Shown: positions 14,640 to 23,765, numbered from the stretch's first letter. The stretch: DNA of 24,628 nt from Flavobacteriales bacterium UBA2619 (GCA_002339135.1 DDJR01000051.1:1-24628), one strand, 5' to 3'. Numbers and translations are program-made. Notes: generated by a model from the sequence alone, not told the origin.

Positions 14640-16193
14640 ATGTCTGATTTACGTCCTTCTTCTGAAAACATTCTGATTCTTGACTTCGGTTCTCAGTATA
14701 CACAGTTAATTGCGAGGCGAGTGAGAGAGATTAATGTTTTTTCTGAGATCATTCCATGGAATAAATTTGAGGGCATTCCTGAAGGCTGTAAAGGTGTGAT
14801 TCTTTCTGGTTCACCACACAGTGTCAGAGAAGTAAATTCTCCCGCTCCCGATCTTTCCGCCATTGTTGGAAAGGTTCCATTGCTTGGAGTTTGTTATGGA
14901 GCCCAATACATCGCTCATACAAATGGAGGCGATGTTCAGGCAAGTGATTCCAGAGAATATGGTCGTGCGAATTTATGTATGGTAGATACTGAAGATGAAC
15001 TCTTAAGGAATGTGACTTTAAACTCTCAAGTTTGGATGAGTCATGGAGACACGATTCTCGATACAGGCTCAGGTTTTCAAACAATTTGCAGTACTGATGA
15101 TGTTGAATATGCTGGATTTAAGATTCAAGATGAGCAGGTGTGGGGCATTCAATTTCACCCTGAAGTATTTCATACTACAGAAGGTCCGACCTTAATCAGT
15201 AATTTTATTCTCGGCATCTGTGGATGCAAAGGTGAATGGACTCCAGATAATTTTGCCGAGGCTACGATTCAGTCCTTAAAAAATGAGATAGGAGAGGAGG
15301 ATAAGGTGATATTGGGATTGTCTGGAGGAGTTGACTCTACTGTTGCATCTGTTTTGCTACACAAGGCCATCGGGGACAGGCTGCACTGCATTTTCGTGGA
15401 CAATGGGCTTTTGCGCAAGAATGAGTTTGAAGAAGTTTTGAGTGGTTATGAGCATATGGGGCTCAATGTGAAAGGAATCAGGGCTGGAGATAAATTCTTA
15501 CAGGCTCTTGAAAACCTAACTGATCCCGAGCTCAAGCGCAAAGCAATAGGTCGAGTATTTGTTGAAGTTTTCGACGAGGCTTCAAAAGAAGTTGAGGGAG
15601 CAAATTGGCTTGGCCAGGGGACAATTTATCCAGATGTTATTGAGTCAGTTAGTGCAACAGGTGGTCCTTCAGCGACAATTAAAAGCCACCACAATGTGGG
15701 TGGACTCCCAGATTATATGACACTTAAAGTTGTTGAACCACTTCGGTTAATTTTTAAAGACGAAGTGAGGAGAGTGGGTAAAGCTTTAGGTATTAAAGCC
15801 AGTCTTCTAGCCCGTCATCCTTTTCCTGGTCCAGGACTTGGAATCAGAATCTTAGGTGATGTCACAGAAGAAAAGGTTCGCGTTCTTCAGGAGGTTGATG
15901 CGATATTTATCAATGGTCTGAAGGATGCAGGATTGTACGATGAGGTTTGGCAAGCAGGAGCTATGCTTTTGCCTGTCCAATCGGTAGGGGTTATGGGAGA
16001 TGAGAGAACCTATGAGAATGCAGTTGCTCTCAGAGCTGTATCTTCTACAGATGGGATGACAGCAGACTGGGTTCACCTGCCATATGAGTTTTTAGCAAAA
16101 GTTTCAAACGATATCATTAACAAGGTTAGAGGAGTTAACCGAGTTGTTTACGATATTAGCTCCAAACCACCAGCCACAATAGAATGGGAGTAG
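14640..16193 (+). CDS. guaA: GMP synthase (glutamine-hydrolysing)
   Basis: This 517-residue enzyme converts XMP, ATP and glutamine to GMP. The class I amidotransferase domain (about 10-195) has the nucleophile C85 in LLGVCYGAQY and the H173/E175 pair in GIQFHPEVFH. The ATP-pyrophosphatase domain has the SGGVDS loop at 228-233, and LGQGTIYPDVIES follows. The C-terminal dimerisation domain ends with the conserved KPPATIEWE. Length and all motifs are normal. The 3' end overlaps the start of the following exported-protein gene by 10 bases, so the two are co-transcribed. Confidence 0.97.
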   Translation: MSDLRPSSENILILDFGSQYTQLIARRVREINVFSEIIPWNKFEGIPEGCKGVILSGSPHSVREVNSPAPDLSAIVGKVPLLGVCYGAQYIAHTNGGDVQASDSREYGRANLCMVDTEDELLRNVTLNSQVWMSHGDTILDTGSGFQTICSTDDVEYAGFKIQDEQVWGIQFHPEVFHTTEGPTLISNFILGICGCKGEWTPDNFAEATIQSLKNEIGEEDKVILGLSGGVDSTVASVLLHKAIGDRLHCIFVDNGLLRKNEFEEVLSGYEHMGLNVKGIRAGDKFLQALENLTDPELKRKAIGRVFVEVFDEASKEVEGANWLGQGTIYPDVIESVSATGGPSATIKSHHNVGGLPDYMTLKVVEPLRLIFKDEVRRVGKALGIKASLLARHPFPGPGLGIRILGDVTEEKVRVLQEVDAIFINGLKDAGLYDEVWQAGAMLLPVQSVGVMGDERTYENAVALRAVSSTDGMTADWVHLPYEFLAKVSNDIINKVRGVNRVVYDISSKPPATIEWE

Positions 16194-17521
16194 TGAAATT
16201 TTATTTCGTTTTTATCTTGTGTTTTTTTGCACACAACACTGGAGTGTCACAAACACAGTGGGGGCAAGATTCATCTACAGTGGATTCTGTTGATTTCAGA
16301 GCTGTAGCATTTTTACCTTTTTTCAGTCAACTGGTTGTTGATTCAGGTATGCCTACTCCAAGAAGGGAGATGAGAATGCGTGAAATTGCCATAGACAATG
16401 TCAATGGTATGAAATGGGCCTCTGAAAGGTTGAAAAATCAGGGTTACATGATAGAACTTTCATTTCTTGATGAAGTCTATGATTCTTTAGGAATTCCATT
16501 GTGGCATAGTGAGGATGTGGTGGGGAAAGACGTTGTTTTTGGTCCACTTCAACAAAACCAACTTTCGCGAAGTCTAAGAATCATCGAGCGGGCGGGCGTG
16601 GATCACGTCATTTTAACGAAGGTCAGTGAAGATATTTTACTGGGTTCTGATGCCATTCGATCTATTGCGCCTTCGGAATCATTTGCCATCGATCTAGTGA
16701 TTGAAGATCTGGTAGAAAAGCACGCTGAAGACAACATTATTTTTGTGATGACAGGTGGGACAAATGAAAAGTTTGAAGATTATTTCCTCTCCAACTTGCA
16801 TCGGAAACTTGATAGTTTCGTCTCAGATTCAACACTAGTAGCTATTGCGGCAGACACACTCGGCTTCGATACCGTACACGGAACACGTAATTCTGTAGGT
16901 TCTCTCGCAGAAAAGATAGATTTTTACAGAAGAAATATTGTGGTATCTGTTTCAGGTCGTTCAGCAAGATCGATGCTTTCAAATCTTCAGGTCGAGGTTC
17001 AAATGAATGATTCCACAGAAATTTATGTCTATTCTCACTCAGAGATAAGAGATCTGGGGTTTATAGATGTCAAGTTTTTAGAACGCACTCAGTTAACTGT
17101 TTCTGTTGGATCTGCGATTGATTGGACTGATTCTATTACAATACAAGCGGTGAAGCTATTTAGGGTCATGTATCAAACCGACCCGTCCAAGTATGTTTTA
17201 AAAGCGCATGATGCATTTTTAGATGCCTTTAAGCGAAAGTTAGAAAAAGACATGGGAGACATGGATTATTCTGTTCTTCCTCAGCCAATCGAAACCCATT
17301 TCGATTGGCACCAGCTAAGACAGTTTAGCGGGTATGTAAATAAAAACTGGAGCCTTGAAACTTTTCATGCTGGTCATTGGTGTAAAACAGATACACTTGA
17401 AACGCTCCATGATTTTATTGCACCAGAGCTAGATGCTGACGGGTTCTTCATTGACCCCCTCAGACCATTTGTGAAGTACAACCCTCGAAACCCTCAAGCT
17501 AAAGACCAAGCCAAAGATTAA
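16184..17521 (+). CDS. Exported periplasmic-binding-protein-like (type 1 fold) protein
   Basis: This is a 445-residue protein with a signal peptide ending near GVSQ (residue 23). The body resembles the type 1 periplasmic-binding fold seen in amino-acid receptors and LppC/LpoA-like proteins. It shows VAFLPFFSQL, a helix-rich block EMRMREIAIDNVNGMKWA, then DVVFGPLQQNQLSRSLRI, IIFVMTGGTNEKFEDYF, and a late segment VLKAHDAFLDAFKRKL. In Bacteroidota the gene after guaA is often a similar protein with N-terminal LysM repeats. Here I see no LysM domain. The start lies inside guaA. Its role is unknown; a link to the cell envelope or peptidoglycan is a reasonable guess. It ends 4 bases into the convergent lolA. 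Confidence 0.75.
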   Translation: MGVVKFYFVFILCFFAHNTGVSQTQWGQDSSTVDSVDFRAVAFLPFFSQLVVDSGMPTPRREMRMREIAIDNVNGMKWASERLKNQGYMIELSFLDEVYDSLGIPLWHSEDVVGKDVVFGPLQQNQLSRSLRIIERAGVDHVILTKVSEDILLGSDAIRSIAPSESFAIDLVIEDLVEKHAEDNIIFVMTGGTNEKFEDYFLSNLHRKLDSFVSDSTLVAIAADTLGFDTVHGTRNSVGSLAEKIDFYRRNIVVSVSGRSARSMLSNLQVEVQMNDSTEIYVYSHSEIRDLGFIDVKFLERTQLTVSVGSAIDWTDSITIQAVKLFRVMYQTDPSKYVLKAHDAFLDAFKRKLEKDMGDMDYSVLPQPIETHFDWHQLRQFSGYVNKNWSLETFHAGHWCKTDTLETLHDFIAPELDADGFFIDPLRPFVKYNPRNPQAKDQAKD

Positions 17522-18171
17522 ATTCGGTTGTCTATCATTGTCACTCCAGGAAAGTCTGGTGCAGAAAACAAGAACGTGGAAGCAGGAATGTTGACGCCTG
17601 TTTTAAAGGTGTTAATCAGGTATTCTGTGTCCACACCTTCTCTTCCCTTTACGATGAGTTTCACGAGTTCTAAATCAGATTCCTCAATGAACATTTGTAT
17701 CGTGTGATATGGCTTTTCAGATGCATCTTCTCCAGACGGGTACAAGTTTATTTGGGTGTACTCTCGTCCATCGATTGTGCTAACGCCTTTCCATTCATTT
17801 TGGAAATCATCTTCCCAAATCGTGAATATTTTTGACGGATCCATTCCCTGTTCCATAAGCATTTCAGCATCTTCTATATAGCAGTCATTCGATTCCTTCT
17901 CGTAGGTCCAAATTGTACCTCCATCAGAGGTAATGACAAATTCCCCCAAATCAAGTTGAAACTTTTTGTCGTCAATTTGAATATGTCCATTCATCGTCTC
18001 TTCGAAATCACTTTTAACATCGACCATTTTGGATGTGTATGTTGCATCTATGGTGTCATATGTTTTTGCGTTTTCACTCAGCTTTGAGAGCAAAGCATCA
18101 GCATCCTGGGCATTGCTAAAAGCAATGAAGATTAAAGGGAGTAGGATACTTGTAAAAATTCTTTTCATCAT
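17518..18171 (-). CDS. lolA: LolA-type outer-membrane lipoprotein carrier
   Basis: LolA shuttles lipoproteins through the periplasm from the LolCDE transporter to the outer membrane. I take the ATG at 18171 (217 residues, MMKRIFTSILLPLIFIAFSNAQ), which gives a clean signal peptide cleaved near SNAQ. Starts at 18186 (ATG) or 18195 (TTG) would overlap ftsK and add only polar residues. The mature part has the LolA beta-barrel pattern: ADALLSKLSENAKTYDTIDA, then FVITSDGGTIWTYEKESNDC and YLINTFKTGVNIPASTFLF. It follows ftsK by 7 bases on the same strand, an order seen widely in Bacteroidota. The C-terminus overlaps the convergent gene by 4 bases. Confidence 0.9.
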   Translation of the reverse strand: MMKRIFTSILLPLIFIAFSNAQDADALLSKLSENAKTYDTIDATYTSKMVDVKSDFEETMNGHIQIDDKKFQLDLGEFVITSDGGTIWTYEKESNDCYIEDAEMLMEQGMDPSKIFTIWEDDFQNEWKGVSTIDGREYTQINLYPSGEDASEKPYHTIQMFIEESDLELVKLIVKGREGVDTEYLINTFKTGVNIPASTFLFSAPDFPGVTMIDNRI

Positions 18172-18178
18172 TGTTTGT

Positions 18179-20806
18179 TTATTCATTGCCTTCAAATGGT
18201 CTATGCAAAATCTGTTCCAAACTTACCGCGTCTGGCACCAACACCTTTCTGGCCTTCGATCCTTCAAAAGGTCCAACAATTCCTGCATCTTCCAATTGAT
18301 CAACCAAACGTCCGGCTCTGTTGTATCCCAACTTCAGTTTTCTCTGCAACAAAGATGTTGATCCTTGTTGATGCATGACAATAATGTGGGCTGCTTCCTC
18401 GAAGAGTTTGTCTCTTTCATCTACAGAGGTTGCTCCGCGATCTGCAGCTCCCTCACTCACAAATTCGGGCAGTTCGAAAACTTCATCAAAACTTCTTTGG
18501 CCACCGATGTAATCACAGATTGATTCCACTTCTGGCGTGTCCACAAAACCACATTGCAATCGGATGAGTTCATTACCAGTACTCATCAGCATATCACCAC
18601 GGCCAATCAGCTGGTCAGCTCCACCTGCATCCAAGATGGTGCGGGAGTCTATTTTTGAGGTCACTCTAAAAGCAACTCTGGCTGGAAAGTTTGCCTTGAT
18701 GGTTCCTGTGATGATATTGACAGAGGGTCTCTGAGTGGCAATGATGAGGTGAATTCCGATGGCTCTGGCCAATTGGGCAAGCCTTGCGATGGGTGTTTCC
18801 ACCTCTTTCCCCGCAGTCATGATCAAATCAGCAAATTCATCGACCACAAGAACGATGTAAGGCAGATAGTGATGACCTCGTTCAGGATGCAAGTCTTTGC
18901 ATGTTTCAGGAATAATCTTCCTGGAAATAAACTTTTGATTGTATTCCTTTAAATTTCTACACTGTGCATCTTTAAGAAGGTCATATCGTTGATCCATTTC
19001 TTTGCACAGCGAGTTTAACGTCGAGACTACCTTGTCAGTATCTGTGATGATGGCCTCTTCAGCCCCTGGGAGTTGCGCTAAATAGTGTCTAGAAATCTTG
19101 TTGTAAACAGACAGCTCTACTTTCTTTGGGTCAACAAGAACAAATTTCAGAGCGCTGGGATGCTTTCTGTAAAGGAGGCTAACTAACATTGCGTTCAATC
19201 CGACCGATTTTCCCTGACCTGTAGCACCTGCCATGAGCAGGTGTGGCATCTTCGCTAGGTCAAAAACATGCGTCTCATTGGAGATGGTTTTTCCAAGTGC
19301 GATGGGCAATTCATAGTCCGAGTTTTGGAACTTTTGAGACTTGATCAGTGTCAGCATACTCACCACATCAGGCTTAGAATTAGGCACCTCAATGCCGATG
19401 GTTCCACGACCAGGAATCGGTGCAATGATTCTAATCCCCAAAGCAGCTAAACTTAAAGCGATGTCATCTTCTAAATTCTTAATTTTCGAAATTCGTATTC
19501 CAGGAGCAGGGACAATTTCATACAGTGTTACTGTGGGACCTACCTCAGCACCAATTTTATCAACTTTAATGTTGAAGTTCAGCAACGTCTCAATAATCCG
19601 ATCTTTGTTGACTTCTAATTCTTCATCACTCACCATATACTTGCCATCACCATGGTTTGCCAAGTGTTCCAGGTCTGGCATCTTAAAAGATCCAAGTTCT
19701 AGTGTTGGGTCATATTCCCCAAATTCCTGAGTAAGCTTATTGACTTCTTTGTTTTCAAGAGACGCTTCCTCTTGCTTCTCTTTCACTTCCAAGTCTAATC
19801 CTTCTTCGGTATCTTCAGCACTTTTTTCTACACTATCTTTAGGGGTGATTGTCGTTTTCTCAAGTGTTGTTTTCGTAATAGTTTCTGGCTGAAGTGTTTC
19901 AGGTGTCTCACTCGAAGACTCGGTTTCGTTGACCAAGTCGTCAACCAACCGGTCGAGTGATTCGTTGTTTTCCGTCGTCTCAGAAAATGTATTGATGACG
20001 GTTTTCTCTTCAGTTCCGTCTTCGATCAACTCTTCATGGCCATCAGAGAAAAAAGATGTTACCCTTTTAAAAACACGCAAGTTCTTACCATTGATGTTCT
20101 GATGCCATCCTGGATAGAATTGGTAAATTGCAAATAAGAAAATTCCAAAAATAACAAGGGCATTGCCTGTTTCACCTAAATAAAAAACTGTTGTCTTAAG
20201 TAAAAACCCTGTAGCTTCTCCGACAATGTGGTCTCCAACAAGGATGTTAAGTTCAACAGATTTTAGAATTTGCTCGTGTAAGAAATACCCTAACGACCAC
20301 GGTAAAATAACCATTGCGGCTAGCAACCAGATTGTGGTCTTCCAAAAGGGAAGTAACATTTTACCTGTAAGTGCTTTAATTCCAAGTAGCGTTAAGATTG
20401 TAGGTATCGCCAGAAAGCCAAATCCAAAGGTGTTTCTCACCAAATGATGCCCCACAAGTGCGCCAAGTTTTCCGCCAAGATTGTTTGCGGGAATTGTGGT
20501 GCTGTCAGAGCTCACAAGCAGAATATCGGATGCCCCAGAAAAAATAGATGAAATGGTGCTGAGAAATAAAAAAGATGATAGACCCAAGAGAAGCAATCCT
20601 GTTGCAGATCTCACTCTCTCATCTTCCCATGAAGTTGATAGATATTGTGGCACTGCTGAAAGCTTGCTGATTTTGCTTGGTTGTGTGGTCGGTCGTTTCT
20701 TCTTTTTTGTTGAGTTTTTCTTGGTATCTTGTGAAGATTCAGACTTGCGAACGTTGCGAGCTGGTTTGTCTTTGGGACTGGAAGAGGAGGAGTATAAGGT
20801 TCGCAT
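18179..20806 (-). CDS. ftsK: FtsK/SpoIIIE DNA translocase
   Basis: FtsK pumps chromosomal DNA through the division septum and helps coordinate divisome assembly. I take the ATG at 20806 (875 residues); a GTG at 20872 would add 22 basic residues. A Lys/Ser-rich cytoplasmic start is followed by four membrane helices (about 67-88, 128-148, 155-175, 212-229). A Glu/Thr/Ser-rich acidic linker runs to about 360. The motor has Walker A GATGQGKS at 527-534 and Walker B VLVVDEF at about 652-658, then HLIIATQRPSVNIITG. The C-terminal gamma winged helix reads LQRKLKLGYNRAGRLVDQLE and would read KOPS-like sequences. It is divergent from rpmG and co-directional with lolA. Confidence 0.96.
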   Translation of the reverse strand: MRTLYSSSSSPKDKPARNVRKSESSQDTKKNSTKKKKRPTTQPSKISKLSAVPQYLSTSWEDERVRSATGLLLLGLSSFLFLSTISSIFSGASDILLVSSDSTTIPANNLGGKLGALVGHHLVRNTFGFGFLAIPTILTLLGIKALTGKMLLPFWKTTIWLLAAMVILPWSLGYFLHEQILKSVELNILVGDHIVGEATGFLLKTTVFYLGETGNALVIFGIFLFAIYQFYPGWHQNINGKNLRVFKRVTSFFSDGHEELIEDGTEEKTVINTFSETTENNESLDRLVDDLVNETESSSETPETLQPETITKTTLEKTTITPKDSVEKSAEDTEEGLDLEVKEKQEEASLENKEVNKLTQEFGEYDPTLELGSFKMPDLEHLANHGDGKYMVSDEELEVNKDRIIETLLNFNIKVDKIGAEVGPTVTLYEIVPAPGIRISKIKNLEDDIALSLAALGIRIIAPIPGRGTIGIEVPNSKPDVVSMLTLIKSQKFQNSDYELPIALGKTISNETHVFDLAKMPHLLMAGATGQGKSVGLNAMLVSLLYRKHPSALKFVLVDPKKVELSVYNKISRHYLAQLPGAEEAIITDTDKVVSTLNSLCKEMDQRYDLLKDAQCRNLKEYNQKFISRKIIPETCKDLHPERGHHYLPYIVLVVDEFADLIMTAGKEVETPIARLAQLARAIGIHLIIATQRPSVNIITGTIKANFPARVAFRVTSKIDSRTILDAGGADQLIGRGDMLMSTGNELIRLQCGFVDTPEVESICDYIGGQRSFDEVFELPEFVSEGAADRGATSVDERDKLFEEAAHIIVMHQQGSTSLLQRKLKLGYNRAGRLVDQLEDAGIVGPFEGSKARKVLVPDAVSLEQILHRPFEGNE

Positions 20807-20942
20807 GGTGCTGAGCTGTAAAAATAAACGGTACTGGAGTCGCCTTTCGTACTTTTTTGAGGGCTTGTCCACTTGAAAGTGTTCAAATCTGGTGGTTGAA
20901 AGTTTAGTGTTGAAATCATGGGTGAATCAAGTAAAGTTTAAC

Positions 20943-20954
20943 TATCTTCGCCCT
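20943..20954 (+). promoter_or_regulatory. Candidate rpmG promoter -7 element TATCTTCG
   Basis: TATCTTCG at 20943-20950 matches TAnnTTTG at all but one position and lies 19 bases before the rpmG ATG. It overlaps CTTCGCCCT (20946-20954), the same 9-mer found before guaA. No strong -33 motif is evident. Confidence 0.45.
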
Positions 20955-20969
20955 CCAATTATTGAAGCT

Positions 20970-21152
20970 ATGGCCAAGAAAGGCAACCGTGTACAAGTGA
21001 TCCTCGAATGTACTGAGCATAAAGACTCAGGCAAGCCAGGTACGTCACGTTATGTGACAACTAAGAACAGGAAGAACACGCCTGATCGTATGGAACTTAA
21101 GAAGTTCAATCCTGTGTTGCGCAAGAACACAGTGCACAAAGAAATTAAATAA
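20970..21152 (+). CDS. rpmG: 50S ribosomal protein L33
   Basis: The ATG at 20970 gives 60 residues, beginning MAKKGNRVQVILECTEHK and ending with VLRKNTVHKEIK, which matches Bacteroidota L33. An upstream in-frame extension to 20892 is not conserved L33 sequence and is rejected. Only one Cys is present, so this is the form without the zinc-binding Cys pairs. It is followed 18 bases later by the DUF4295 gene. The usual partner rpmB (L28) is not upstream. Only 163 bases separate this gene from ftsK, and nothing in them resembles L28. Confidence 0.95.
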   Translation: MAKKGNRVQVILECTEHKDSGKPGTSRYVTTKNRKNTPDRMELKKFNPVLRKNTVHKEIK

Positions 21153-21170
21153 CCCTGAAACTGTAACACT

Positions 21171-21323
21171 ATGGCTAAGAAAGTAGTAGCGTCGCTCCAG
21201 ACTGGTGGAGGAAAGCAACACACGAAAGTGATTAAGATGGTACGCAGTGAGAAATCAGGTGCATACTCATTCGTAGAGCAAGTCGTTCACAACGATAAAG
21301 TAAAAGACTTCTTCGCGAAGTAA
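21171..21323 (+). CDS. DUF4295 family protein (50 residues)
   Basis: The ATG at 21171 opens a 50-codon frame: MAKKVVASLQTGGGKQHTK, then VIKMVRSEKSGAYSFVEQVV, ending KVKDFFAK. This matches the short DUF4295 family, which in Bacteroidota sits between rpmG and ftsY. It is small, very basic and conserved with ribosomal genes, so a ribosome-associated role is likely. That role is inference; no biochemical function is established to my knowledge. It ends just before an intrinsic terminator. Confidence 0.93.
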   Translation: MAKKVVASLQTGGGKQHTKVIKMVRSEKSGAYSFVEQVVHNDKVKDFFAK

Positions 21324-21362
21324 TTTATGAATCAATGGCAAATGCCATGCTTTACTGACTTT

Positions 21363-21395
21363 GGCTGGCTCTTATTTGAGTCAGCCTTTTTTTTT
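21363..21395 (+). terminator. Intrinsic terminator between DUF4295 and ftsY
   Basis: GGCTGGCTC (21363-21371) pairs with GAGTCAGCC (21378-21386) with one G-U pair and a 6-base loop, followed by nine T. It should end or attenuate the rpmG-DUF4295 transcript. ftsY starts 15 bases later, so readthrough or a promoter within this gap must supply ftsY. Confidence 0.85.
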
Positions 21396-21409
21396 GAAAA
21401 AGGACGATC

Positions 21410-22423
21410 ATGAGTTTTTTTAAACGACTATTCGGGAAAAATAAGATTCAATCTGATGATCAGGTTGAAAAAAAGGCATCCTTAGATGCTGGGCTTGAAA
21501 AATCGAAAAAGAGTGTGATCAGTCGGATTGCGAAAGTCTTTAGCGGACGTCGCAAAATCGATGAAGATTTATTAGAAGATTTAGAGGAAGCCTTAATGAT
21601 GTCAGACGTTGGAGTCGACACCACTGAACGCATCATTGAGAGGTTGCGGAAGCGTGCAGTTTGGGAAGCTTACCTGGATCAATCAGAGCTTGTGAATATG
21701 CTGAGAGAAGAAATCGCTCACCTTTTAGTTGGTGAGGATTTAGGCCAGTCATTAACAAATCATGCTGTTTTTTCTGTAGATGACATCAATTCAGGTGATG
21801 GCCCTGTTGTAATTTTAGTTGTAGGTGTTAATGGTGTCGGAAAGACAACCAGTATTGGAAAACTAGCTCATCGCTTTAAAAGTGAAGGAAAAAAAGTCAT
21901 GTTGGGAGCCGCAGATACTTTTAGGGCTGCAGCGGTGGACCAATTAATTATTTGGGGCGAACGTGTTGGTGTCCCCGTTATTTCTCAAGGTATGGGTGCC
22001 GATCCTGCTGCTGTGGCTTATGACACGCTAGAATCAGCAAAAGCTCAAAACATGGATGTTGTGATTGTTGACACAGCAGGTCGCTTGCACAACAAAGTGG
22101 GGCTGATGTCGGAATTGACAAAAATAAAAAGAGTGATGGATAAGATTGTCCCAGGTGCTCCCCATGAAGTTTGGTTAGTGATCGATGGTTCAACAGGCCA
22201 AAATGCTCTTGTTCAAGCCACTCAATTTTCGAAAGCAACAGACATTACAGGACTCATTTTAACGAAGCTTGATGGGACCGCAAAGGGAGGAGCTGTGCTT
22301 GCGGTATGTGATCAGATTAAAATACCAGTACATTATATAGGAGTTGGTGAGAAGATGGAGAATCTTCAAGATTTCCATCCTTTAGACTTCATTGATTCAT
22401 TACTCCCCGAGTCTTTAGACTAG
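21410..22423 (+). CDS. ftsY: Signal recognition particle receptor FtsY
   Basis: FtsY is the membrane-associated GTPase that receives SRP-ribosome complexes for co-translational insertion. This 337-residue form has a short N-terminal targeting region (MSFFKRLFGKNK) rather than a long acidic A domain. The N domain spans about 35-125. GTPase motifs are complete: G1 GVNGVGKTT at 139-147, ADTFRAAAVDQL at 168-179, DTAGR at 221-225 and TKLDGTAKGG at 285-294. It lies 15 bases after a terminator hairpin and is followed closely by rimO. Confidence 0.97.
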   Translation: MSFFKRLFGKNKIQSDDQVEKKASLDAGLEKSKKSVISRIAKVFSGRRKIDEDLLEDLEEALMMSDVGVDTTERIIERLRKRAVWEAYLDQSELVNMLREEIAHLLVGEDLGQSLTNHAVFSVDDINSGDGPVVILVVGVNGVGKTTSIGKLAHRFKSEGKKVMLGAADTFRAAAVDQLIIWGERVGVPVISQGMGADPAAVAYDTLESAKAQNMDVVIVDTAGRLHNKVGLMSELTKIKRVMDKIVPGAPHEVWLVIDGSTGQNALVQATQFSKATDITGLILTKLDGTAKGGAVLAVCDQIKIPVHYIGVGEKMENLQDFHPLDFIDSLLPESLD

Positions 22424-22444
22424 GAATATCCACACAAGTTCAAC

Positions 22445-23761
22445 ATGAGAGCTAGGTCATCCAATCCCAGAAAAGTTAACGTTGTAACCTTAGGTTGCGC
22501 TAAGAATATGTATGATTCTGAGCAGCTTATGACTCAATTAAAAGCAAATGATTTTGAAGTTGAGCATGAGGCAAAAAAAGATGATTTTGGAATCGTAGTG
22601 ATTAACACATGTGGTTTTATCGAGTCCGCCAAGCAAGAAAGTATTGACATGATTTTGCGTTTTGCAGACGCTAAAAAAGAAGGCTCAGTTGAAAAAGTTT
22701 ATGTCACGGGTTGTCTTTCTCAACGCTATGCTGATGAGCTTTCCGACGGTATTCCGGAGGTGGATGCATGGTTTGGAACCAGAGATCTTCCCCGTCTTTT
22801 AAAAACCCTTCGAGCAGATTACAAAAAAGAATTGGTTGGGGAGCGACTGCTTACCACACCTGCACATTATGCATATTTAAAAATAGCAGAGGGTTGTGAT
22901 CGTCCTTGTGCTTTTTGCGCAATACCTCTGATGCGAGGCAAGCATGTTTCAACACCAATCGAAGAGCTCGTCAAGTCTGCTGAAGCACTTGCCGCTCAAG
23001 GCGTTCGTGAATTGATACTGATTGCTCAGGATTTGACATACTATGGTCTAGATATTTACAAGAAAAGACGTTTGGCAGACTTGGTCACTGCATTGGAACA
23101 AGTCGAAGGCATCGAATGGATTCGGTTGCATTATGCTTTTCCTTCTGGATTTCCCATGGATGTTTTGAAAGTCATGGCTGAATCAGATAAAGTCTGTAAT
23201 TACTTAGACATGCCTCTGCAGCACGCAAGTGATTCCATTTTAAAATCTATGCGAAGGGGTATTACACAGGAAAAAACTGAAAAGTTGCTTGCAGATATTC
23301 GGCAAACAGTGCCAGGTATTGCTATTAGAACTACACTTATTGTTGGTTTTCCAGGTGAAACCCATGAGGATCATGCAAATCTTTTGGATTGGGTTGCACG
23401 TATGAAATTTGAGAGGTTGGGATGTTTCACTTATTCCCATGAAGAAAACACCCATGCTTATAAACTTGAAGATGATGTTCCAGAAGAACTGAAAAAGAAA
23501 AGAGTGGAGGAAGTGATGGATCTTCAAGCTGGAATTTCCGAAGAATTGAACCTCCGTTATCTTGGGAATGAATTTAAAATCCTCATAGACCGTTGTGAAG
23601 GTGGTTTTTGGTTAGGTAGAACTGAATTTGATTCTCCGGATGTCGACAATGAAGTTAGAATTCCGGTTTCAGATGATCTTCATTTAAGAATAGGTGATTT
23701 CGTTCAAGTAAAAATTACAGGCGCAACCTCTTTCGATTTGGATGGGGAGTTAGTTGGTTAA
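22445..23761 (+). CDS. rimO: Ribosomal protein S12 methylthiotransferase
   Basis: This 438-residue radical-SAM enzyme adds a methylthio group to a conserved Asp of ribosomal protein S12. The N-terminal MTTase domain binds the auxiliary iron-sulfur cluster through C18 (TLGCAKN), C56 (NTCGFIESA) and C90 (VTGCLSQRY). The radical-SAM cluster is C151, C155 and C158 (EGCDRPCAFC). The NTCGFIESA motif and IPLMRGKHVSTP separate RimO from MiaB. A C-terminal TRAM domain ends in VKITGATSFDLDGEL. The stop is 4 bases from the queE start, so translation is probably coupled. Confidence 0.96.
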   Translation: MRARSSNPRKVNVVTLGCAKNMYDSEQLMTQLKANDFEVEHEAKKDDFGIVVINTCGFIESAKQESIDMILRFADAKKEGSVEKVYVTGCLSQRYADELSDGIPEVDAWFGTRDLPRLLKTLRADYKKELVGERLLTTPAHYAYLKIAEGCDRPCAFCAIPLMRGKHVSTPIEELVKSAEALAAQGVRELILIAQDLTYYGLDIYKKRRLADLVTALEQVEGIEWIRLHYAFPSGFPMDVLKVMAESDKVCNYLDMPLQHASDSILKSMRRGITQEKTEKLLADIRQTVPGIAIRTTLIVGFPGETHEDHANLLDWVARMKFERLGCFTYSHEENTHAYKLEDDVPEELKKKRVEEVMDLQAGISEELNLRYLGNEFKILIDRCEGGFWLGRTEFDSPDVDNEVRIPVSDDLHLRIGDFVQVKITGATSFDLDGELVG

Positions 23762-23765
23762 TCAC

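Noticed and set aside
18172..18195. Longer LolA starts at 18186 or 18195
   Set aside because: They overlap ftsK and put polar residues before a clean signal peptide that begins at the ATG at 18171.
19341..19730. Antisense frame of 129 codons inside ftsK
   Set aside because: It lies wholly opposite the conserved FtsK motor, has no recognisable motif, and is a shadow of that coding strand.
20481..20876. Antisense frame of 131 codons across the ftsK N-terminus
   Set aside because: It overlaps the FtsK membrane-helix region on the other strand and its sequence has no coherent topology.
20892..20969. N-terminal extension of L33
   Set aside because: The extension is not L33-like, and the ATG at 20970 gives the standard 60-residue protein.
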